Below, in pieces: positions 1 through 7,900 of a stretch of DNA of 64,000 nt; within the stretch, counting starts at the first letter, position 1, and every line of letters begins with the position of its first letter. Source of the DNA: Parasedimentitalea marina (GTDB taxonomy: Bacteria > Pseudomonadota > Alphaproteobacteria > Rhodobacterales > Rhodobacteraceae); contig NZ_CP033222.1 in the NCBI RefSeq assembly GCF_004006175.1, positions 1-64,000 on the forward strand. Reading direction: 5' to 3'. A program made the translations under genes and the position numbers. The notes below the pieces were generated by a model. That model did not search any database. It was not told the origin of the DNA and saw only the letters and a list, made by a program, of their open reading frames with translations.

Positions 1-1272
1 ATGAAACCACCTCTACACTGCCCCAGACGGCTACTGCAGATTCGGACAAACACTTTGAAAATCGCCTATATTCTCAACACCTATCCGCAGCCATCACACA
101 GCTTCATCCGCCGTGAAGTTCAGGCGCTGGAACGTCAGGGCGTGCTGGTCTTACGTCTGGCGATGCGTTCATCTGATATGCCTCTTGTAGATCCCGGTGA
201 CAAAGAAGAAGCTGCCCGCACCACCTATGTTTTGAAACTCGGCGCGGCGCGGCTTTTGTTTGGTTTACTGGCCGAAGCCACCCACGCGCCGCGGTGCATC
301 TGGCGAGCTGTTTGGCTTGCGTTGAAACTGGCGCGGGGTTCAGACCGTGGTGTGTTGCGGCATCTGGTGTATCTGGCGGAAGCGGCCCAGGTGAAACGAC
401 GGTGTTTTGCCGAGGGTGTAGACCATATGCATGCGCATTTTGGGACCAATGCCACCGCCGTCGTGATGTTGGTTCAGGCTATGGGCGGGCCTGGCTATAG
501 TTTCACCACCCATGGGCCCGAAGAGTTTGATGCGCCATCAGCGCTGTCGCTGGGGGAAAAGGTAAACCGTGCTGCCTTTTCCGTGGCGATCAGCAGCTTT
601 GGTCGCAGTCAATTGAGCCGTTGGGCCAGGTTCGGGCACTGGGACCGTATCAAGGTGGTGCATTGTGGTATTGAACCAGCCCGGTTTGAGAATCCTGTTG
701 CAGTGCCTGAGGGGTCTTTGCGGCTGGTCTCGATTGGCCGTTTTGTCGAGCAAAAGGGTCAAATGATTTTGGTGCAAGCGATGGCAGATCTGGTCAAGGA
801 TCTGCCCGACATTCATCTGTCGCTTATTGGTGACGGGGAGATGCGCGCTGATCTTGAGGCGGCGATTTCGGCGCGAGGCTTGCAGAACAATATCACTTTG
901 ACCGGGTGGTTGAGCGAGGCCGATGTAAAGACAGAGCTGGCCGCAGCCCATGCGCTGGTGTTGCCGTCCTTTGCGGAGGGTTTGCCGATGGTCGTGATGG
1001 AGGCGATGGCAGCTGCCCGCCCGGTGATCACCACGTTTGTGGCGGGGACTCCGGAATTGGTACTGCCAGGAAAAACCGGTTGGCTGGTGCCTGCAGGAGA
1101 TTACGGCGCAGTGGTGGACGCGGTGAAGCAATTGGCCGCAACACCGCATGATGCCGTTGTGAAAATGGGGCAGGCGGGACGCGACAGGGTCTTGCAGCGC
1201 CACGATAGCGAACAGGAGGCAGCTAAACTGGCGGCGTTATTCCAAAAGGCTGTTGCCGAAAACCGGCGTTAG
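1..1272 (+). CDS. Glycosyltransferase family 4 (GT-B fold)
   Basis: Predicted cytoplasmic nucleotide-sugar dependent transferase that adds a sugar to a lipid-linked or soluble acceptor during polysaccharide assembly. The N-terminal Rossmann half starts with KIAYILNTYPQPSHSFIRRE, typical of GT4 enzymes. The C-terminal half has the family signature EGLPMVVMEAMA followed by ARPVI, which forms the nucleotide-sugar site with its two glutamates seven residues apart. The ATG at base 1 is at the window edge, so the true start could lie further upstream. A TTG at 55, directly before the conserved KIAYI, is a plausible alternative. The gene converges on the end of the NRPS/PKS operon. Donor and acceptor cannot be read from sequence. 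Confidence 0.88.
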   Translation: MKPPLHCPRRLLQIRTNTLKIAYILNTYPQPSHSFIRREVQALERQGVLVLRLAMRSSDMPLVDPGDKEEAARTTYVLKLGAARLLFGLLAEATHAPRCIWRAVWLALKLARGSDRGVLRHLVYLAEAAQVKRRCFAEGVDHMHAHFGTNATAVVMLVQAMGGPGYSFTTHGPEEFDAPSALSLGEKVNRAAFSVAISSFGRSQLSRWARFGHWDRIKVVHCGIEPARFENPVAVPEGSLRLVSIGRFVEQKGQMILVQAMADLVKDLPDIHLSLIGDGEMRADLEAAISARGLQNNITLTGWLSEADVKTELAAAHALVLPSFAEGLPMVVMEAMAAARPVITTFVAGTPELVLPGKTGWLVPAGDYGAVVDAVKQLAATPHDAVVKMGQAGRDRVLQRHDSEQEAAKLAALFQKAVAENRR

Positions 1273-1314
1273 GGCAGGCGGCTGATATAGGGCAAAGCTG
1301 GGGAAGCCACTGGA

Positions 1315-2151
1315 TTAGCGCCCGCGCACCCAGCGGGACTTGCTGTGAAATAAGGGTGTTTTCACCAGAAGTGACACCAGCCCGTAGACCCCAAACCCAA
1401 CCGGGTCGCGGGTTGCAAGTCGCAGTAAATCACCCAACGAAAAACTTGTTTTATCGTTGTTTTTCAGCAGTTTAGGAAAATAGCTTCCTATTTCCTCGAC
1501 GCCGATATTCTGTCGACGCCGAACCCGCACCAGATTGGCCAGTCCTTCGACCATGGGCCAGTGATAGCGCGCTGTCACAGAGAGGCGTTCGACCGGGGTG
1601 AAATTGAGCCGGGCAAAGGTGTCATCGGAAATGATATCGGGCCAATCCTGCCAGCGCTGTCGACCGGCGCGGGTCATGGCAAACAGGCCAAACCCCGGTG
1701 TGCCCTGCGTGACAAACGGCAATTGCTGCCAAAATCGTCCGTAGGCGCGGGTGAGCCAGCTGTCTGCAGAGGCGACCACGGGGCGACCACTGGCATACCC
1801 CGGAGTATTCCTGTCCAGCGCCACGGCGATCTCGGGGATCAGGGAGGGGTCAACCACCACATCGGCATCCAGATAGATCAGGATCTCGCCCCTGGCGATG
1901 GCATCTCCGGCGTTCAGCGCCTTCAGTTTGCCGCCTTCAGGCATATCCAGCACCCGCAGGGCCCATCCCTCGGCGGCTGGAACCTTACGGGCCATTTCCG
2001 CAGTGCTGTCGGTGCAGCCATTGGCCAGCACCAGGACTTCGCCGGTCATTCCTTTGGGCAGGGGCTTGCTGGCAAATACCGCCTGCAAACAGGCGGTAAT
2101 ATAGTCAGCCTCGTTATGGGCCGGGATCAGCACCGTGATCAACCGGCTCAT
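1315..2151 (-). CDS. Glycosyltransferase family 2, last gene of the NRPS/PKS operon
   Basis: GT-A fold glycosyltransferase. The N-terminal strand ITVLIPAHNEADYI and the donor/metal motif IYLDADVVVDPS (DXD-like) are clear, followed by an acceptor-side ISDDTFARLNF segment that matches the ED/DD catalytic region of GT2. The start is taken as the ATG at 2151, which overlaps the upstream stop as ATGA. An ATG eight codons upstream would overlap further and is less likely. The C-terminal part is amphipathic and may contact membrane (VGFGVYGLVSLLVKTPLF). Translational coupling to the glycoside-hydrolase-like gene suggests it works on the same product. Sugar specificity is unknown. Confidence 0.85.
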   Translation of the reverse strand: MSRLITVLIPAHNEADYITACLQAVFASKPLPKGMTGEVLVLANGCTDSTAEMARKVPAAEGWALRVLDMPEGGKLKALNAGDAIARGEILIYLDADVVVDPSLIPEIAVALDRNTPGYASGRPVVASADSWLTRAYGRFWQQLPFVTQGTPGFGLFAMTRAGRQRWQDWPDIISDDTFARLNFTPVERLSVTARYHWPMVEGLANLVRVRRRQNIGVEEIGSYFPKLLKNNDKTSFSLGDLLRLATRDPVGFGVYGLVSLLVKTPLFHSKSRWVRGR

Positions 2152-4058
2152 TTCACCCGCTCCACTGCGTCCCATCGCGGATTGTCGTCACTGAGTGTGC
2201 GCAGAGCCCCCCAGCTGCCCCATTTGCTTGGGGTTGAGACATCGACATAGGCGTTGAACATCTGTCCTCCCAGGGCCTGCCAGCCGGTCAGAAGCTCTGA
2301 ATACAATGCTCCCATTTCGGCTGTATAATTGAAGTGGGTGAAAAAGCCAGTCAGAGCCTCGTCATTGACCATGGGGCCGATACCAACCACATGGCTGCCG
2401 CCTTCATACATGATCAGATCAAGGTGGTTTTGTGCGGCAATATCAGCATGATATGGCAGAACGCGATCCACCAGATCAGTCAGGGTCCCCGCCGGATCAC
2501 CTAAAATTCGCCCATCGCGCAGCGCCGCTGCGGCCTGGCGACTGGCCAGATCATATTGATGCGCTTTGACGAAGGCCTGGCGGGCTTCGCCCTTGAGGTT
2601 CTGGGCCGTGGCGGCCTGTTCAGCGGCTGTACTGCTGTCAGAGATCCAGCCCCGCACCCTATCGGCCTGATCCTCAAGCCCGAGGGTGCGGCCAAAATAG
2701 CCGGTGACGGCATAGGCATCGAAGTAATCGGCGGGGGCGTGTCGGTCGGGGTGTTCAGCCACCCATAACGGGGCCTCTAGGATCTGTTGCTCTAACCCCA
2801 GCCAGCCGGTCTGCGTTGACAGGACCCGCACCAGGTGATCCGAGGCCCGGGCGCCAAAGGCCTGGCTCCAGATTTGCGACATTTCAGCGGCGCGTCCGCC
2901 ATAGACCTGCATCCACAGATTATCCTTGCCCCAGCGGGCGCGGGCCTGATCGTCGGCCCAGCGAGCCTGTGCAAACTGCCAGTTCCAGACTTCATTGGAA
3001 TATTCCACATAGGCCTTGCGACGATCGTCCAATTCAGCCGCGACGAGCATGGCAAACTGGCGGAAATATGTGTCATCACCGGCGTGCGGCATGGTGAACC
3101 AGGGATTTGTGCCCAATTGATTGGCCAGCGCAAGCATGACTTCGGCGGGGACGCCGTTGCGTGCCCATGTGTAATCACTGGGTGTCGGCCGTTCGTCCCA
3201 GCTGATCTGGGTAGAGTCATTGGTCGCCATCCAGTCCATGAACCGCAGTGCCGAAAATCCATCCAATCGTTGCAGCCATAGCGGGTTGAACAGGGCGCCA
3301 TTGGCATGGGCGTCCAGGTGTTCCTGTTTGACCACGGTAATGTTGCGGACATAGTCACCGGTTTTATGCCGGTCAGTGCGTTGAATGCGGATCTGTACAA
3401 GGCCGGGTCCGGGTGTGAAATCGAACCAGACTTCGCCCTTGCCATAGCGCTGGTTTGTTCCACGTCCTGAGACCTCGACGATGCCGGTGCCGTCAAACCG
3501 CAGTAGGTAACGACCGGCCAATGAGCTGGCAGTCTCAGGCAGGTCGGTCAGGATAACGGTGCCGATGGAGCCCAACTCGGGTGGGATGGTGGTGGGCCAG
3601 CCATTGGGGTCCAGATGCCCGGCTGTGGCCAGATCCTCATGCCGGATGCCGCCCCATTGGCCTGCGATATGGCCGATCCAGGGGCGGGCGGTTTTGAAAT
3701 GATCCAAAAAGGGGGCCTGTGGGCTCCAGTCGGTGACAGGGGCCAGGTTGATTGCGATAGGCTGAGGGCGGGGCGCAGGGGCAACCCCTGCGGTGTCGGC
3801 GGTTTGACTGTTGAGCGGGGCTATGGACTGGTCGTCCGGCAAGGCGGCTGCGTCGGGGGGCAGGGCAGGGCGGGTGTCAGCGCTGCCTGTGGCGTTCCAG
3901 ATGTAGCGCAACGGCACCCCGGTGGGGATCCGCGCGGCAACTGTGACCGGGGCAGGGCTGCCTGCGGTCGGCAGCGGGGCCAACACATGTGGGTTTTCAG
4001 GGCCAATCAGGCTATGGCCGATCATCACAATCGAGCCAAGAATGCTGGTCCAGCTCAT
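2148..4058 (-). CDS. Glycoside-hydrolase-like protein with vestigial SGNH-type N-terminus
   Basis: Not recognised as a named family. The central and C-terminal part resembles clan GH-A hydrolases: VEYSNEVWNW (Glu356, an Asn-Glu pair typical of the acid/base) and LIMYEGGSH (Glu552, placed like a nucleophile). A lectin-like beta-rich segment lies around residues 160-245. The first 50 residues (GHSLIGPENPHVLAPL) match block I of the preceding SGNH-like protein (GHSLVGANMPHMLAQL), but the rest of that fold is absent. A proline/alanine-rich linker covers about 56-105. The N-terminus has a short hydrophobic stretch but no convincing signal peptide. It is coupled by ATGA overlaps on both sides. A role in trimming or modifying the locus polysaccharide is inferred; family assignment needs a profile search. 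Confidence 0.7.
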   Translation of the reverse strand: MSWTSILGSIVMIGHSLIGPENPHVLAPLPTAGSPAPVTVAARIPTGVPLRYIWNATGSADTRPALPPDAAALPDDQSIAPLNSQTADTAGVAPAPRPQPIAINLAPVTDWSPQAPFLDHFKTARPWIGHIAGQWGGIRHEDLATAGHLDPNGWPTTIPPELGSIGTVILTDLPETASSLAGRYLLRFDGTGIVEVSGRGTNQRYGKGEVWFDFTPGPGLVQIRIQRTDRHKTGDYVRNITVVKQEHLDAHANGALFNPLWLQRLDGFSALRFMDWMATNDSTQISWDERPTPSDYTWARNGVPAEVMLALANQLGTNPWFTMPHAGDDTYFRQFAMLVAAELDDRRKAYVEYSNEVWNWQFAQARWADDQARARWGKDNLWMQVYGGRAAEMSQIWSQAFGARASDHLVRVLSTQTGWLGLEQQILEAPLWVAEHPDRHAPADYFDAYAVTGYFGRTLGLEDQADRVRGWISDSSTAAEQAATAQNLKGEARQAFVKAHQYDLASRQAAAALRDGRILGDPAGTLTDLVDRVLPYHADIAAQNHLDLIMYEGGSHVVGIGPMVNDEALTGFFTHFNYTAEMGALYSELLTGWQALGGQMFNAYVDVSTPSKWGSWGALRTLSDDNPRWDAVERVK

Positions 4059-4951
4059 GGTGTTACTCCGGTTCTGGGCTGTGCAATGACAACCTGCCAG
4101 ATGATGTCCTGCACTTGCCGTGCTGCCGTCAGGGTCAGGGCATCCGCCGCACTGCCATCGGCGCGTTTCAGGCGGTGTGGCAATCCGGCAGGCGTGCGAT
4201 GGTACAACACTGCATAATGGGTCAGGGCCACCACATAGGCGCCCAAGTCATTGAAATGGATCATGTCCTGATTGCCTGATGGGTCAAGCGCGAACAAGTG
4301 GTCGCGACGGGTCAACCCGTCGATCTGTCCCGCCTCAGCGGCCCGCGCCACGGCAGCCATCGCCTGACCGCCGGGGATCAGATAGACCGGGTGGCCGGGA
4401 TTGCGGCGGGTATCAGAGCCCAGAAGCTTGCCCAGCCACAGCGGCTCAAGGTCAGTGTCTATGCGGGTCAGCCAGCCTTCTGGGTCGTCCAGCCTATGCC
4501 AGGTTTCATACAGGTAGATCCGGGTCTTGGGCGTGGCCTGGCGGGCCAGATCTGCCCAGTGGCGCAGGTATTTGGCGGAGTTGTGATAGCGGATTGCGTC
4601 GCGCAGCTCGACCATTTCGGTCAGGACCACGGCATCGTAGTCACCGGAGCCGATTGCCGCGCGCGCATCACGGTAGGCTGGCGGCTGGTTGACGCGCTCA
4701 AAATCCAGGATTGGCGCGTCTGGGTCCCAGTGTTGTTTCAACGTGGTTCCGGAGCCCAACTGGCTGTTCCAGCGATGACCGTCACCGGCCAGTTGCGCCA
4801 ACATATGTGGCATATTGGCGCCAACCAGCGAATGACCGAGGTGAAACAGGTTCATCGGGGTATTTGGCGGCGACAGTGCCGGAACCGCTTTGGCTTTGAC
4901 GCCCAGGGCGGGCAGCAGCGCCAGCAGAGCCAGAAACCCGCGCCGTCTCAT
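4055..4951 (-). CDS. SGNH-hydrolase-like exported protein
   Basis: Probable periplasmic esterase or acetyl-group transferase-type protein. The N-terminus MRRRGFLALLALLPALGVKA is a signal sequence with a twin-arginine flavour. Block I is GHS (Ser41 as candidate nucleophile) and the C-terminal block V reads DMIHFND, giving the Asp229-x-x-His232 pair expected of SGNH enzymes. The intermediate blocks are less obvious, so activity is inferred. Known SGNH proteins in polysaccharide loci add or remove acetyl and other acyl groups. Its location directly after the NRPS (ATGA overlap) makes an acyl-transfer or acyl-release role plausible. The following gene repeats its N-terminal block. Confidence 0.72.
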   Translation of the reverse strand: MRRRGFLALLALLPALGVKAKAVPALSPPNTPMNLFHLGHSLVGANMPHMLAQLAGDGHRWNSQLGSGTTLKQHWDPDAPILDFERVNQPPAYRDARAAIGSGDYDAVVLTEMVELRDAIRYHNSAKYLRHWADLARQATPKTRIYLYETWHRLDDPEGWLTRIDTDLEPLWLGKLLGSDTRRNPGHPVYLIPGGQAMAAVARAAEAGQIDGLTRRDHLFALDPSGNQDMIHFNDLGAYVVALTHYAVLYHRTPAGLPHRLKRADGSAADALTLTAARQVQDIIWQVVIAQPRTGVTP

Positions 4952-7900
4952 CCGGAGCGGGCTTTGCGTTTCTCGCGCATGGCACGGCGTTTCGACATGG
5001 TGTCTGATTTGGCCGCCCCGGCTGCAGCTACGGCCGCTTCATCAGGTGTGTCTTCGGCCTCCGTTGTGCCGCCGAGCAGCCCATCCAAGTGGGTGGCGAT
5101 GCCGGACAGGGTTGGAAAGCGGAAAATATCGGTGATCGACAGTTTTGCAGCCCCGGTTGCAGCGCGAATGTCGCGATGGGCCTGCACCGCCAGCAGCGAA
5201 TGCCCGCCAAGCGCAAAGAAGTTGTCCTGCGGTCCGATCGTCTCGACCCCCAGAATACTGCCCCAAATTGCAGCAACCTGTGCCTGAGCCCCGGCGGCAA
5301 GCGGTGCGGTGTCGGGGGCATTCTGGGCCGCACGGGCGGGTTTTGGATCCGGCAGCGCCTTGCGGTCGATTTTCTTGTTCGGAGTCAGCGGAAACTCATC
5401 CAGGGTGACGATATGGGCTGGCACCATCACATCGGCCAGCCGCAGCGCCAGACTGCCACGCAGCGCCATTTCGTCAACTGGGGCAGTGGAAGTGATGTAA
5501 CCAATCAATTGCTGGTTTTCGCCCAAAGTGCGAGCCACCACCACAGCGGCCGTGACGCCGGTGAAATCCGCCATTGCGGCCTCGATCTCGCCCAGTTCGA
5601 TGCGTTGGCCGCGGATTTTGACCTGCGTGTCGCGGCGGCCAAGAAAATCGAGTGTTCCGTCCTTGCGCCAGCGCACCAGATCGCCGGTGCGATACATCCG
5701 CGCATCGCCGTCGACGTTTGGGGCGACAAAGGGGTCTGGCACAAAGTGGCTGGCGGTCAGGTCGTCGCGCAACCAATAGCCTGCGGCAACCCCATCACCG
5801 CCGATGAACAATTCACCAGCCGCACCAATGGGCACCGGCTGGTGCTGATCATCCAGAACATAAGTGCGGGTATTGGCCATCGGGGTGCCAATGGAGGCAA
5901 TACCGGATGGGATGGTCTTGAGCGTTTGCACGGTGGACCAGATGGTGGTTTCCGTCGGCCCATACATATTATGGATCTCTGCCTGAGTGGTTTGACGCAG
6001 GCTGTTGACCAGATCACCGGGCAGGGCCTCGCCGCCCAGCAACAGATGCTGCAGTTGACCCAAGGCCATGCGGGCCTCGTCATTCATGGTGATCATCTGC
6101 GCCATCGACGGGGTACATTGCATATGGCTGACGTTGTGGCGGATGATCTGCGCGGCCAGCGAGAAATCATCGGCGGCCAGTTCCGTAGGCGCATTGGAGC
6201 GGTGCAACACCTCGGCCAGTGGTTTCAGCCCCTCCATGACCACATCTGGCGCGATCCCATAGTCGATCAGGCAGGCGACCTCGTCCACGCCGATGCGTTT
6301 CAGCTGTTCCACCCGTGCCACGGCATCCGAGACGGTGCCAAACAGGCCGGAATCTTCAAAATACCGCTCAAAGGCAAAGTCGAGAATGGCCTCCAGCTCG
6401 TCTGGGCTAAGGCCGTCCAGCTGCATGTCAAATGCATTGTTCACGCCCTTGGGGCGTTTGAACGCGGGAAAGGCCCAGGCGTATTGTTTGATCAACCCGG
6501 CGGCGGCGCGCAGGTAGTCCTTCATTGGGTCGCGGGCAATGGCGCGCGCCTGTTCGCGGGTTTCGGCCAGATAGGTGTGCAGCATCAGGGTGACGGTGAA
6601 ATCATCCGGATTGTGGCCCGCGGCGCGCAGGGCGTCGTGATAGATGCGGATCTTACTGGCCACTTCGTCGATGCTTTGCCCCAGCAGGTGGGTCAGCACA
6701 TTGGCGCCGATCTCGCCTGCCTCGCGCCAGGTGTTGGGATTGCCTGCTGTGGTGACCCAGATTGGCAGCTCTTTGGACACCGGACGCGGTTGCGTGACCA
6801 CCGCATGGGGACTGCCGTCCTGACGGGGGAATTCGACCTCCTCGCCACGCCACAGTTTACGCACGGTTTCGATGGCGTCGTAGAGCGCGGGCTTGTTGGC
6901 GGGGGGCGTGTTTTCGGGGCGCAGGATGAAGTCATCCGGTTGCCAGCCCGAGGCAAAGCCAATGCCAGCCCGGCCATTGGTCAGATTGTCGATCACCGAC
7001 CATTCTTCGGCAATGCGGGCCGGGTGGTGCAGTGGGGCCACGCAAGATCCGGCCCGAACGCCGATATTTTCAGTGACAGCCGCCACCGCTGCCCCGGTGA
7101 CCGAAGGGTTGGGGTAGGGGCCACCAAAGGCATGAAAGTGCCGTTCCGGGGTCCAGACGGCATTGAACCCATTGGCGTCGGCAAAGCGTGCGCCATCCAG
7201 CAGGAGCTTGTATTTCTGCGGCCCCGGTCCGTCGTCATTGCCCCAATAGAACAGATTGAAATCCATCTTGCGGTTGGATATCGCGATGGGACCGTTGGAC
7301 AGGTTCAACCGGCTTTCTTCGCTGGACAGCACCAGTTTAAAGCCGCGCGACAGGGTCCAGAACAGTTCCAGCACCGAGATATCAAACGAGAGGCTGGTCA
7401 GGGCCAGCCAGGTGTCACCGGGCTGATGTGGAATGCGGTCATCCATGCCGGCAAAGAAGTTCGCCACATTGCCATGGCGCAGCATCACGCCCTTGGGGGT
7501 GCCGGTGGAACCAGAGGTATAAATCAGATAGGCCAGATCCCGGGCCGTGGCGCCGCCATCCACATTCGATTGTGTGACATCGGCGGGCGTCAAGGCGTCG
7601 ATCACCAGTATTTGCGCGCCCGAAGGTGGCAGGGTGTCGTGCAGCGCCTGTTGGGTGATCACCACCTGGGCCTGACTGTCGCGCAGGTAGTGGGCAATGC
7701 GATCTGCGGGATAGGCAGGGTCCAGCGGCACATAGGCGCCGCCTGCCTTCATCACCGCCAGCGCGGCAATCACCAGTTCCGGTGAGCGCCCCACATAAAG
7801 GCCAACATGGCTGCCGGGTTTGACCCCCAAGTCCTGCAGCTGTGTCGCCACCCTGTTGGCCTGGGCGTTGAGCGTCGCATAGCTGAGACTTTGACCTTCA

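Noticed and set aside
5089..7785. Long plus-strand frame of 898 codons opposite the NRPS
   Set aside because: Antisense shadow of a GC-rich gene. Its translation has no family motif, while the opposite strand has a full set of A-domain, monooxygenase and PCP motifs.
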